A stretch of 64,000 nucleotides of DNA from Desulfurellales bacterium (GCA_027014115.1 JALWEJ010000042.1:1-64000); one strand, 5' to 3'; shown: positions 28,169 to 37,300, counted from the stretch's first letter. Made by a program: numbers and translations. Notes: a model not told the origin generated them from the letters alone.

Positions 28169-29716
28169 ATGTTAAAAGGGCAAATAAATATCAAAGAGGG
28201 TTATTTAAGTATTATACATGAAGCAAGCAAGCTTTTAAGTAAAAAAAATACACTAAAAGAATCTTTGAAAGAGATACTTAAAATACTCTATTCATATTGG
28301 GATACGCCTATTTCATTTGTTGCCCTGTATGATAAAGAGACATCACAAATTAAAATTGTTGAGAGTTTTGGCCTTACAAAAAAAGAAATGACAAAAGGCA
28401 TATTTAAAAGAGGTGAGGGTGTTGTGGGCAGTATCTTTAAAAATGAGATACCGGCTATCATTACAGATATAAAAACAAACCCGAGATACCTAAACAGGAT
28501 AAATCTTCTAAAAAGATTCAAAGAAGAGATGATTTTTGTTGGTGTGCCAATAAAGGTTGGAGGAGAACGATTTGGTGTTTTGGGAATCTATAAAGAAAAG
28601 AGCAAAAACTTTTCAAGCGATGATGCCATAAAAATGCTTTCTACGCTTGCAACATTGATAGGTTTAACAAAAAAGATGTATGAAAGAATGGAAGAGGAAC
28701 GAAAATTCTGGCAGGAAGAGAAACAAATTCTTCTAAACAGCATAAACAAAGATGTCTCTGCTCTCAATGATGTCATAGGTATATCCGAAGAGATAACAAA
28801 TGTGAAAAAAACTTTAATAAGAATGGCTACAACCGATTCAACGGTGTTAATAACAGGCGAAAGCGGAACAGGAAAAACCCTTATTGCAAAAGCTATTCAC
28901 AACTTGAGTCCGAGAAAAGATAAACCTTTCGCTACAATAAATTGTGCTGCAATTCCAGAAAATCTTTTGGAGAGTGAACTGTTCGGCTATGAAAAAGGAG
29001 CATTTACTGGTGCTTTATCCAGAAAAAGAGGAAAATTCGAGCTTGCTGATAAAGGAACACTTTTTCTTGATGAAATAGGTGATATGCCCTTAATGCTTCA
29101 GGCAAAACTGTTAAACGTAATTCAAGATAAAGAGATAACAAGGCTTGGAAGTGAAGATAGTATACCCATTGATGTAAGGATTGTTGCTGCAACAAATAAA
29201 AACATAGAAAAGCTGATAAGGCTCGGGCATTTTAGAGAGGATTTGTATTACAGGATAAATGTTTTGCCAATTCATATAAAGCCCTTAAGGCAAAGGAAAG
29301 ACGACATACCGATATTGATAGATTATTTTTTAAAGAAAATCAATAAAAGACATAATAAAAATATTCATATTAAGAATACGGCTTTAAAGTATTTAATAAA
29401 CTACGAATGGCCAGGCAATGTTAGAGAGCTTGAGAATACAATAGAGCGCCTTATTGTTCTAAATGATAGAGATATAGATGAAAAAAGTCTTCCGAACTAC
29501 ATGAGAGAGCAGGGTATGATTAATGATATAGACATAAAAGATATAGTGTATAATGATGTTCCTGTTGCGATAGAGGCGATAGAAAAAGAAAAAATTCAAA
29601 GCACACTTAAACAGACAGGATATGTAAAATCAAAAGCCGCAAGGCTGCTCGGTTACACCATAAGGCAGCTTGATTATAGAATCAAAAAATACGGAATACA
29701 TGTAAAAAAGATTTAA
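28169..29716 (+). CDS. Sigma54-dependent activator, NifA type (GAF-AAA-Fis)
   Basis: A 515-residue activator. GAF domain about residues 10-165 (starting [11 protein letters not shown]), then AAA+ about 190-420 with Walker [10 protein letters not shown], the sigma54-contact loop GAFTGA, Walker [11 protein letters not shown] and an arginine-finger region ([13 protein letters not shown]). A C-terminal Fis-type HTH ([19 protein letters not shown]) follows. No receiver domain, so control is through the GAF domain, as in NifA/FhlA. It is divergent from glnA, which has a sigma54 promoter, so it probably controls glnA in nitrogen response; no nif genes are in the window. A TTG at 28127 is in frame but lies upstream of the promoter, so ATG 28169 is chosen. 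Confidence 0.88.
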   Translation: MLKGQINIKEGYLSIIHEASKLLSKKNTLKESLKEILKILYSYWDTPISFVALYDKETSQIKIVESFGLTKKEMTKGIFKRGEGVVGSIFKNEIPAIITDIKTNPRYLNRINLLKRFKEEMIFVGVPIKVGGERFGVLGIYKEKSKNFSSDDAIKMLSTLATLIGLTKKMYERMEEERKFWQEEKQILLNSINKDVSALNDVIGISEEITNVKKTLIRMATTDSTVLITGESGTGKTLIAKAIHNLSPRKDKPFATINCAAIPENLLESELFGYEKGAFTGALSRKRGKFELADKGTLFLDEIGDMPLMLQAKLLNVIQDKEITRLGSEDSIPIDVRIVAATNKNIEKLIRLGHFREDLYYRINVLPIHIKPLRQRKDDIPILIDYFLKKINKRHNKNIHIKNTALKYLINYEWPGNVRELENTIERLIVLNDRDIDEKSLPNYMREQGMINDIDIKDIVYNDVPVAIEAIEKEKIQSTLKQTGYVKSKAARLLGYTIRQLDYRIKKYGIHVKKI

Positions 29717-29739
29717 AGTTGCAAAATATAAATTATTTT

Positions 29740-29811
29740 CATACAAATAATTAAATAAATTTAAAAAAGCCGTTTCGAAAGTGCTTTAAATATTTGTTAT
29801 TTATTTGTATG
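29740..29811. terminator. AT-rich bidirectional hairpin between convergent genes
   Basis: CATACAAATAA (29740-29750) pairs with TTATTTGTATG (29801-29811), and within the loop TTTAAAAAAGC pairs imperfectly with GCTTTAAA (29783-29790). It lies between the activator stop and the end of the RND gene, overlapping the latter's last codons. Little G+C, so a weak terminator at best. Confidence 0.4.
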
Positions 29812-32800
29812 GGTTTTGTATGAAAAATACAGTATGGGTATAATAATTAGTGTTAAAAGAGTGGATATAAGGGTTCCGAATATTAGTGATATAGCAAGGC
29901 CGTTGAAGATCGGGTCTTGAAGCATTGTTGCCGAACCGAAAATAATTGCCAAAGCTGTTAGAAGGATAGGCCTAAACCTTACTGCTCCCGATTCCAATAC
30001 GGATAAATTGAGAGGTTTACCTTCTTTTTCGTAGTCCAAAATAAAATCAATGAGCAGAAGTGAGTTTCTGACAACAATACCGGCAAGGGCTATAACTCCT
30101 ATCATCGATGTTGCGGTAAACGGTTGGCTCAATATCCAGTGTCCGGGGAATATTCCTATGATGGTAAGAGGTATTGCTCCCATAACTATTATTGGTATAA
30201 CAAATGACTTGTAATATCCCACTAGTATGAAATATATAAAAACAATAGCAAATATAAATGCAATTCCTAAATCTCTAAATACATCAAGCGTCAGTCTCAT
30301 ATCACCTCCCCAGCGTATCTGATATTGTGCCGCATCTTTTGGGATAGAATGGGAAAACCCTAAGTTTGACGTATGAAAAACAATACCGTTTGACAACTTT
30401 TTGCCATCCAGTTTTTTATCAAGATAGAGAAGGCCGTAAACAGGTGTAAAATCAATCATATCCGCACTGACATAGACAACTCTATGCTGATCTCTGTTGT
30501 AAATGGGTTGATGTTGTATAACTTTTTGTATACGTGCAATATCTCTAAGAGGAATAAGTTTTCCGTTCTTATTTAGAATTCTTAAATTTAAAATATTTTC
30601 AAGGTTTGCCCTGTCTTTCTTTTTTAATCTCAATACAATATATACCGGTTCTGTAAAGTTTTTGTCGTATACCCATTTAACAATCATTCCTTGCATATAA
30701 GAGTAAAGAAAATTGCTTATATTTCTCGGTGTTAAATTGGCAATCATGGCTTTAGTGTAATTAATATGTATTTTGTATTCATGATACGGAGGATAGACAG
30801 AACTGTCTATGTTTGAGATATTGTAAATGGATTGAAAAGAGTTTTTTATAATTTGTGCACTTTGTTGAAGCTTGTCATAATCTGGACCATATAGTTGAGC
30901 AAGTATTTGTGCCCTTGTGGGTGGTCCTGGCGGTTCCTTTATTACCTTGAAGATAGTGTTTTTGAACTGGCTTCTCAAAACATTTAACCGTTTATTGATA
31001 GCCTTTATTATCTCGATTTCCTGAGGCCTGTCTTTTTTTGTTAGATTTATTCGAATTTGGGCGATGTTTGATGTGTTTGTCATAATATATGTTCTCATTA
31101 GAGCACCGAAGTCGAACGGTGCCGACATTCCGGCGTATATTTGATACTCTGTTACATACGGATTTTTACCTATAATTTTTCCGGCTTTTTGTGCTATGGC
31201 AAGAGTAGTTTCTACAGGTGTTCTATATGGCGCTTTAATTTCAACGAGAAATGTATTTACATTGCTTTCTGGTAGAAGTTTAAACTCCACACCAAATGGG
31301 CTTAGTTGTCCGTTTAATCCAGAAGGTCTGATGAACTGCCAAGCAGGCATAGAAAGAGATATAAAAAGTAGTATTAAAGAAGATGTATAAATTATGCCCC
31401 TAAGGGATTTTTTTCTTAATACAGGTATGAGTGTTTTTTTATAGAGTGTTTGAAGTAAATCTCTTTTTTTCTCTAAATGGTGTTTCTTGTTGTTTAAGAA
31501 GCGCTTGCTTGTATATGGTATAATTGTATAAGCTGCAAGCACTGAAACAATCATGGCTATAGGAACATTTATCGGAATAGGTCTCATAAACGGGCCCATC
31601 ATTCCGCCGACAAATGCCATAGGTATAAAAGCCAGTATAACTGCTATTGTTGCTATGTTTGTGGGATTTCCTACTTCGTTTGCCGATTGTATTATTATTT
31701 CCTTAAAGCTTTTTGTTTTTTTCATGGCTATATTGCGGTGTATATTTTCTATTACTACTATTCCGCTATCAACAAGAAGACCCAAAGATAGAATGAGGGC
31801 AAAAAGTGTTATTCTGTTTATGCTTTGACCCACAATAAAATCTACGAATAAAACACTTAGAAGTACAAGAGGTACACTTAGTGTAACTATTAAGGATTCT
31901 CTCCAACCTAAAAAGATTATTAGTATAACAGCAACAATAGAAATGGATATAGATAGATGCTCAATTAGTGTATTAACAGCCTTATTTGCTTTTTGTCCAT
32001 AGTTTCTCATTATTTTTATACCGACATTCTGCGGTATCATTACTTGTTTTAGTTCGTTTAATCTTTTTATAACCTTATCTGCGACAACAACGGCGTTACT
32101 ACCTGTTTTTTTGGCTATTGATATTGTGACAGCTTTTACTTGATTGTTTACTTTATGGTTTTTTGATGAGGCTTGACCGTATGCAAACATGGAGTAGGTG
32201 TTGTTTTCGTTGTTATTTGCTTCTATGTCGGCGATATCTTTTAAGAACACGACCTTTGAGTTGCTGACTTTAACTATGACATTCCCCAAGGATTGCTTTG
32301 TGCTTAAAAGATTTGATAAGACAACCCTGATTTTTTTGTTGTTGTTTGTTAGGTTGCCCACAGGTGTAAAAACGTTGCTTGATTTTAGCATATCTATTAC
32401 GCTGTTTAGACCTATTTTGTAGTAGTTTAGTTTTTGTGGATTCAGATGTATATAAAAAACCTTTTTTGCTCCGCCCATGACATAGTTTGAGCCAATGTTC
32501 GGTATGCCTCTTAAGTTATCAAGAACTTTGCATGCAAGGTTTCTTAGGCTGAAATAATCAAGTTTATCAGAAAACAGTGTTATAGTTACAATAGGTATAT
32601 CATCAACACCTATTGAATTTATAGTGGGTTGAAGTGTTCCGGGCGGCATTCTGTCCATGTTTCTCATTATCTGGTTGTAGAGTTTTATTAAACTTTTTTC
32701 CTGATCTTCTCCTACTTTGAATTGAACGGTTACAACTCCAAAATCATCTGTTGCAAAGCTGAAAGTATGGTCAACACCGGTTATGGAACCCACAAGAGAA

Positions 32801-33024
32801 TCAAGCGGTTTTATTAGCTGATTTTCCATTTCAACAGTTGGTGTATCAGGTCTTTGGACGATAATATTTGCTGCGGGAACTTTTATTTCGGGGTCATACA
32901 TTCTCGGTGTCATCACAACAGCCATGATTCCAACCGTTAAAATTATTAGAATTATTAGCAGCGTTATTTTTGAGTCTATAAAACTTTCTGCAAGTTTCCC
33001 TGCTATGTTTTTATTGTTTTTCAT
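29797..33024 (-). CDS. RND efflux transporter permease (AcrB superfamily)
   Basis: A 1075-residue inner-membrane RND pump with the usual duplicated layout: one N-terminal helix, periplasmic porter loop, six helices, then the same again. The fourth-helix motif reads LGLLVDSGIVVIEN, with a single Asp where drug pumps of the AcrB type carry two (VDDAIVVIEN in the other pump of this window). The proton relay is therefore altered, as in some metal or other substrate branches. Overlaps its adaptor gene by 14 bases. No outer-membrane channel gene is attached, so it may share a TolC such as the one at 44856. Substrate unknown. Confidence 0.9.
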   Translation of the reverse strand: MKNNKNIAGKLAESFIDSKITLLIILIILTVGIMAVVMTPRMYDPEIKVPAANIIVQRPDTPTVEMENQLIKPLDSLVGSITGVDHTFSFATDDFGVVTVQFKVGEDQEKSLIKLYNQIMRNMDRMPPGTLQPTINSIGVDDIPIVTITLFSDKLDYFSLRNLACKVLDNLRGIPNIGSNYVMGGAKKVFYIHLNPQKLNYYKIGLNSVIDMLKSSNVFTPVGNLTNNNKKIRVVLSNLLSTKQSLGNVIVKVSNSKVVFLKDIADIEANNNENNTYSMFAYGQASSKNHKVNNQVKAVTISIAKKTGSNAVVVADKVIKRLNELKQVMIPQNVGIKIMRNYGQKANKAVNTLIEHLSISISIVAVILIIFLGWRESLIVTLSVPLVLLSVLFVDFIVGQSINRITLFALILSLGLLVDSGIVVIENIHRNIAMKKTKSFKEIIIQSANEVGNPTNIATIAVILAFIPMAFVGGMMGPFMRPIPINVPIAMIVSVLAAYTIIPYTSKRFLNNKKHHLEKKRDLLQTLYKKTLIPVLRKKSLRGIIYTSSLILLFISLSMPAWQFIRPSGLNGQLSPFGVEFKLLPESNVNTFLVEIKAPYRTPVETTLAIAQKAGKIIGKNPYVTEYQIYAGMSAPFDFGALMRTYIMTNTSNIAQIRINLTKKDRPQEIEIIKAINKRLNVLRSQFKNTIFKVIKEPPGPPTRAQILAQLYGPDYDKLQQSAQIIKNSFQSIYNISNIDSSVYPPYHEYKIHINYTKAMIANLTPRNISNFLYSYMQGMIVKWVYDKNFTEPVYIVLRLKKKDRANLENILNLRILNKNGKLIPLRDIARIQKVIQHQPIYNRDQHRVVYVSADMIDFTPVYGLLYLDKKLDGKKLSNGIVFHTSNLGFSHSIPKDAAQYQIRWGGDMRLTLDVFRDLGIAFIFAIVFIYFILVGYYKSFVIPIIVMGAIPLTIIGIFPGHWILSQPFTATSMIGVIALAGIVVRNSLLLIDFILDYEKEGKPLNLSVLESGAVRFRPILLTALAIIFGSATMLQDPIFNGLAISLIFGTLISTLLTLIIIPILYFSYKTHTNK

Positions 33025-34048
33025 CTGAAATAACGGATTCGTTTTTCAAAGATAAAGGCGGATTTAAAACCACTTTCTCGTTTGGTAACAGACCTGAAAG
33101 AATCTCAGTATAGTTATTGTGTGAGTTTCCAACTCTAACCATCCTAAAATATGCTTTATTGTTTTGATCTACAACAAAAACACCCTTTATGCCTCCGTGG
33201 GTTGTTATGGCATCTTTGTGAACAACAATTACAGGTTTCGTTTTTTCTTTTACAATAACATATGCAAATTCACCGGGTTTGGCATGTATTGTGTTCGGTA
33301 AATCTGCCTTTATTGTTAATGTTCTTGCAGCAGAATCCAATGCCGGAGCAATGTGAGAAACTTTTATATTTACTGTTTTGTCTTTTATTTCGACCTTTAT
33401 GTATCCTAAGGAATTGATGGAGTTAAGTGTTTTTTCATCTATATTGGCTATTACTTGCAGTGCATTTGTTCGGCTTATTTTAATCAAGGGCTGAAACATA
33501 GAGGTTATATCTCCGTTGTTTACATATTTTTGCGAAACTATACCGTCAATGGGTGATTTTATAATAGAATACTTGAGTGCGGATTGGGATGTTTTTAGTC
33601 CTGCAACAGCCTGTTTATATGCACTGAGTGCTGTTTTGTAATCGGTTTTTATTTTAAGGAACTGTTGTTGTGATATGACCTTATTTTTATACAGTTTTGA
33701 GTATCTTTTATAGTTGAATTCTGCATTTTTGAGTTGAGCTTTGGCTTTTGAAACATTGGCGTAAGCTTCTTGTATATTTTGTTTTGAAGTGTTTTGATCT
33801 ATGGATAACAATATATCACCTTTTTTTACCTTATCACCTATATCAACTTTCAAATTCTCAACAAATCCGGGTATCTTTGATAATATGGTTGCATCCGTTC
33901 TGGAAGTAATTTCTGCAGGAATATAATTATATACTGGTTCCTGCTTAAGTTTTACCACACCTGTTTTTAATGTTGCAGCAATAGTTACAGAAGAAATGAA
34001 TAATACAAGAAAGGTTAAATTTAATAAATAAGTGCAATACTTTTTCAT
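33011..34048 (-). CDS. RND efflux periplasmic adaptor (membrane fusion protein)
   Basis: 345 residues: signal peptide about 1-24 (ending VTIAA), lipoyl/barrel-sandwich half (GFVENLKVDIGDKVKKGDIL near residue 60), alpha hairpin about 85-145 with repeated KAQL/YKRY heptads, second lipoyl half (SIIKSPIDGIVSQKYVNNGD), then beta barrel and membrane-proximal domains. It bridges the pump encoded just downstream to an outer-membrane channel. An inverted-repeat operator candidate lies upstream of the ATG. No strong Shine-Dalgarno is visible. Confidence 0.9.
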   Translation of the reverse strand: MKKYCTYLLNLTFLVLFISSVTIAATLKTGVVKLKQEPVYNYIPAEITSRTDATILSKIPGFVENLKVDIGDKVKKGDILLSIDQNTSKQNIQEAYANVSKAKAQLKNAEFNYKRYSKLYKNKVISQQQFLKIKTDYKTALSAYKQAVAGLKTSQSALKYSIIKSPIDGIVSQKYVNNGDITSMFQPLIKISRTNALQVIANIDEKTLNSINSLGYIKVEIKDKTVNIKVSHIAPALDSAARTLTIKADLPNTIHAKPGEFAYVIVKEKTKPVIVVHKDAITTHGGIKGVFVVDQNNKAYFRMVRVGNSHNNYTEILSGLLPNEKVVLNPPLSLKNESVISDEKQ

Positions 34049-34096
34049 GTCTAATTCATATAGCTATTTTTATAATTTTTCAAGCAAAAAATTGTT

Positions 34097-34122
34097 ATAG
34101 AAAATATTTTGTAATTTTCTAT
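34097..34122. promoter_or_regulatory. Palindromic operator upstream of the minus-strand RND operon
   Basis: ATAGAAAAT (34097-34105) and ATTTTCTAT (34114-34122) are perfect 9-base arms around 8 bases. On the minus strand a possible promoter TTGCTG (34124-34129), 17-base gap, TATTTT (34101-34106) overlaps it. Layout is typical of a TetR-family or similar dimeric repressor site, but no such gene is nearby. Confidence 0.5.
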
Positions 34123-34384
34123 ACAGCAATTATTTTTTTAAGCAAAACAGGTCAAAATAGCACAGTTAACAAATTGCTTAATTTCTCTAATTTCAACTCT
34201 TAACAAGTCGTGATGCGGGATAAGTCCCTTAATTCCAAAACAAAATCTTAAAAAACCCAAAAATTCTTAAAAAAGCGAATTTATTCTGCGCCCCGATAAG
34301 TATAATATTAAAAGAATTAAAAGTGTAATAAAAAAACAGGATACAAAGCTGATTGTTTATGATTGAAAGGATGGCGATATATTT
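34123..34384. other. Rest of the 336-base gap between divergent genes
   Basis: This completes the gap 34049-34384. A TATAAT at 34301-34306 is a candidate -10 for the plus-strand gene at 34385, but no good -35 stands 16-18 bases before it. A 4-base stem GGGA/TCCC at 34217-34228 is too small to call. A GAAAGGA lies at 34364-34370. I see no RNA gene or ORF. Confidence 0.35.
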
Positions 34385-35464
34385 ATGAAAATAGATAAGT
34401 ATCTGTTAGCCGATATTTTTGTGTTAGACCCTATAGAATCTGGCTTTTTTGTAAAAAACAAAACATTGGATACATTGTCGGATTATTACTGCAAATTCAG
34501 CAGTGAATCAAAAGACACAATAAGAGCAAGACTGCAGAAAGAGTATGAGAATGTCTGGAGGCTGCGCAGCTTGATTAAAACAATCAATAACAGAAGATTT
34601 TTCTTTTTTAGATATGCAAAAAAAGGATTTTTTGAAACCTATTTTATGGATTTGGAGCATAAGGATATGGGGAGTTTTTTGGATGTTTTGAATGTTTTTT
34701 GTGAAATTCTATCTACCATCTTGAATTTTATTTGGCAGGAGCTTGATGCATGCCGCAGTGTAAAAATATTTTTTCCTGATATAAACTATATACAATATTT
34801 TGATTTCATAGAAAAAAACATAAGAAAGATTTTAAAAAAACACCATAAGTCAGCTGTCTATACAGTTTCAAAAGATTTTTTAAATTGTGCCGTAATTTTA
34901 AAAGGCAGCTGTTTGAAAGAATTCTGCAGGAAGTTTTCAAGCTTTGTACACAAGGAGCATGTCTTTTTTGAATACAGGGGCTGTAGAATAGTCGATGAAA
35001 AACATTTACTGCATAGAAAGTGCAGCAAAACAAATCCCACAATAACAAAAGACAATTTCAAGAGTATATTTGTTGAAATTATTGAAAAAATTCTTGGAAA
35101 TCTTGGGTATTATGAATCAGCATCCAATTATATATTTTATTCAAAGTCTTATGAAGTGGGCATTCATTTTGAATTTAATTCTCAAAATGTTTTATTTAAA
35201 GTCCTATCTGTTTTTGAAATGCGTATAAAAACGCCAAATGTAAAAACAAAAAAGGATTATCTAAAATCATTTATACACAAGTCTCAGACAATCTCACATT
35301 CAACTGATGTTTTGGCATATATTTACACTTTGCTTGAAAGCGGTGATTTGAAAGATGTTAAACAAAAGGGGGAGTTTGCAGTCATAAAAAGGCAGGGCAT
35401 TGAATTTTATTTGGCAGAAGGCAAACTCTACGACATCAATGCAGAGGTTGTTGAGATTGATTAA
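34385..35464 (+). CDS. Hypothetical protein, 359 residues
   Basis: Not recognised. A soluble protein rich in Phe, Tyr, Lys and Cys, without a signal peptide or membrane segment. The first half is mostly helical (about 20-175) and the second half alternates strands and helices (FAVIKRQGIEFYLAEGKLYDI at the end looks like a beta sheet). Several Cys-containing pieces (VILKGSCLKEFCRK, FEYRGCRIV, LLHRKCSK) lack a clear metal-binding pattern. It is the first gene of the accessory block and opposes the RND operon. The ribosome site GAAAGGA is 14 bases from the ATG, rather far. Confidence 0.6.
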   Translation: MKIDKYLLADIFVLDPIESGFFVKNKTLDTLSDYYCKFSSESKDTIRARLQKEYENVWRLRSLIKTINNRRFFFFRYAKKGFFETYFMDLEHKDMGSFLDVLNVFCEILSTILNFIWQELDACRSVKIFFPDINYIQYFDFIEKNIRKILKKHHKSAVYTVSKDFLNCAVILKGSCLKEFCRKFSSFVHKEHVFFEYRGCRIVDEKHLLHRKCSKTNPTITKDNFKSIFVEIIEKILGNLGYYESASNYIFYSKSYEVGIHFEFNSQNVLFKVLSVFEMRIKTPNVKTKKDYLKSFIHKSQTISHSTDVLAYIYTLLESGDLKDVKQKGEFAVIKRQGIEFYLAEGKLYDINAEVVEID

Positions 35465-35611
35465 ATTTTAAACTGATTTTGTGCAAAACGAGTTTATTAT
35501 TCGCTTGTTTGAGTATAGTAAGGGTGTTTGGAAAAATTAGAGTGTTGTATTTTAAAAATCGGGCATATTGTTGTTTAAAATGAAATTTGTTCGATAGAAA
35601 GGAGATTGTGT

Positions 35612-36163
35612 ATGAAGATTGATAAGTTGATAAAAGAAAATTTGCAGGGTCAAGATAGAATAGAAATAGTTAAAAAAATGGGATATCAGTCGCCAAAAAG
35701 AGGGATTGAGTCTTTGAATTATTTTTTGTCGAAAGGGTCGTTGGATTTTTTAACACAAGAGATGTATGATTTTAAATACACAAAAGATCAGTTTTTTGAA
35801 AAGTTGTGTGAAGTTTTGGAAATAGACAAAGAGCTCATCGAAAGAACAAGACAAAAAATAAAAGAGATTACCGCAGAAAAAAGAGCCTATGAATATGCCT
35901 ATATCTATGTAAACACAAATTTCATAAGAACAACAGAGCCGATTTTTGTTTTGGCGTTTATGGAGAGCAAAAGACGCATAAGACTCAATGCGGATGATTT
36001 TTTATTCAAAAGCGACAAAGAGGTTTTGAATAAAATCTCAAAAATTGTAAAAAATCACTACAGAAAAACCGGTGGAGAGCTTTTTATGTGGGGAAAAATT
36101 AAAAATATGTCTACAGCCACAAAGACGGAAAAAGCTATGTATTTGACACAGACGGCAATTTGA
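35612..36163 (+). CDS. Hypothetical protein, probably frameshifted near its end
   Basis: Not recognised. As it stands 183 residues, helical in the first 110 (MKIDKLIKENLQGQDRI ... LCEVLEIDKELIERTRQKI), then a beta-like part (YAYIYVNTNFIRTTEPIF). A TTG at 35606 overlaps the AAAGGAG site, so ATG 35612 is chosen. After WGKIK the current frame ends in a Thr/Ala-rich tail at 36163. The -1 frame instead gives a natural-looking YVYSHKDGKSYVF continuing to a TGA at 36208-36210. One extra A in the A5 run at 36101-36105 would join them, so a one-base deletion or a read error is likely and the intact gene would end at 36210. Confidence 0.6.
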   Translation: MKIDKLIKENLQGQDRIEIVKKMGYQSPKRGIESLNYFLSKGSLDFLTQEMYDFKYTKDQFFEKLCEVLEIDKELIERTRQKIKEITAEKRAYEYAYIYVNTNFIRTTEPIFVLAFMESKRRIRLNADDFLFKSDKEVLNKISKIVKNHYRKTGGELFMWGKIKNMSTATKTEKAMYLTQTAI

Positions 36164-36240
36164 TAAATGAAACAGTCGAAGAAACAATGGCAGCATTGAG
36201 CATAAAGTGATATGTATTAAACTTGAAGGAGGATAAAAAA

Positions 36241-37020
36241 ATGGACAATAAACTCTGTCTATTAACGAAAAGTGAAGTTGAGAAAATTCAAAAATGGATT
36301 TCGGATAACGATTATTCGGTATATAAAGGATATTTTGATTTGAGATTTAGTTTTAATCCGCTTGGTGATACTGTTGACTTTGAGTATGTATCAGGCAATC
36401 AGACAAAACATCTTGTGGTTGATGATGATTTCAATAATAGAAGCAATATGAATTTAGATGCAGGCTTTTTGAAGATAGGGGATGTTTCTGTAAATCTGGA
36501 GCTTTCTGATGAGGCTTTAAAAAAATACTCCAATTATGCACAAAAAACAACCGAAGCGCATGTGAACGAGGAGTGTGAGCCGCCTGGTGCCTATATTGAT
36601 TTTAAGATTTTTAGTTTTGGGTATGAAATTTATGCCCAAGGGAATATAATTGATGCTGTTTATATTCCTTTTAGAAGGCTTCCTGTTAAAGACAACAAAA
36701 AGCTCATTGAGGATGTATCGATTATAAAGGTAAAAGAAGACCCAAATGTTCTTTATTTTGATGCTTCTGATACCGAAAAGATTGTAAACAGGGCATACGA
36801 TATGGGTTTTGAGGTTTACGGTATTGAGTGCTGGTCTTCTGTGGATATTGGGTATTTTAAAACCTATGTTGAAGAAGGCTATGCAGATGAGTTTAATGTG
36901 CCTGAAAAAGAGTGGGCAAAAGATGCCGTAAAAAGACTAATTAGAGAATATAAAGAACTTGTTTTGAAAAAAGAACCGAATAACCCTCCAATTTTTAATC
37001 TAACAATTGGCAAAAATTAA
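36241..37020 (+). CDS. Hypothetical protein, 259 residues
   Basis: Not recognised. Acidic, soluble, without signal peptide. The first half looks like a beta sandwich (YFDLRFSFNPLGDTVDFEYVSG, ISVNLELS-like strands) and the end is helical (EEGYADEFNVPEKEWAKDAVKRL). A TTG at 36223 is in frame, but AGGAGG at 36227-36232 fits the ATG at 36241. It follows the frameshifted hypothetical closely and its end lies just ahead of the small lipoprotein gene, so they may be co-transcribed. Confidence 0.6.
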   Translation: MDNKLCLLTKSEVEKIQKWISDNDYSVYKGYFDLRFSFNPLGDTVDFEYVSGNQTKHLVVDDDFNNRSNMNLDAGFLKIGDVSVNLELSDEALKKYSNYAQKTTEAHVNEECEPPGAYIDFKIFSFGYEIYAQGNIIDAVYIPFRRLPVKDNKKLIEDVSIIKVKEDPNVLYFDASDTEKIVNRAYDMGFEVYGIECWSSVDIGYFKTYVEEGYADEFNVPEKEWAKDAVKRLIREYKELVLKKEPNNPPIFNLTIGKN

Positions 37021-37039
37021 TTTTTTAAGGATGGTATTT

Positions 37040-37300
37040 ATGAAACAAAAATCATTTTTAGCTGGCTTTCTGATTTTGGGTATTATTTTAACTGGATGCA
37101 GGAAAGACGCAAACAAGAACGGTGCAGACAACTCTTCTGTGGAATCTGTATCAAAAACGCCGAATATTCCAAAAGGCTGCATATCTTGGTTTGACGGATG
37201 CAATATCTGCACAGTAAAAGACGGCAGGCTCGGTGCATGTACAAGAAAGTACTGCCCGCCTGAAGTTATGCAGGAACCTGAGTGTTTGAAGTATGAATAA
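37040..37300 (+). CDS. Small Cys-rich lipoprotein
   Basis: 86 residues: signal peptide with lipobox LTGC (Cys at about 19), a Ser/Asn linker, then a compact domain with six cysteines (GCISWFDGCNICTVKDG, GACTRKYCPPEV, PECLKY), suggesting three disulfides in the periplasm. Similar WFDGCN-C-x-V motifs occur in small exported proteins of proteobacteria, of unknown role. AAGGA at 37027-37031 supports the ATG at 37040 over the in-frame TTG at 37007 and ATG at 37031. Confidence 0.7.
   Translation: MKQKSFLAGFLILGIILTGCRKDANKNGADNSSVESVSKTPNIPKGCISWFDGCNICTVKDGRLGACTRKYCPPEVMQEPECLKYE

Noticed and set aside
34217-34228. GGGA / TCCC mini-hairpin in the 336-base gap
   Set aside because: Only four base pairs and no neighbouring signal; expected by chance.
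36091-36097. G GGA AAA slippery heptamer in frame, suggesting programmed -1 frameshifting
   Set aside because: Slipping here enters a frame that meets TAA at 36100-36102 at once. The sensible continuation only opens after that stop, so a missing A at 36101-36105 explains the data better.
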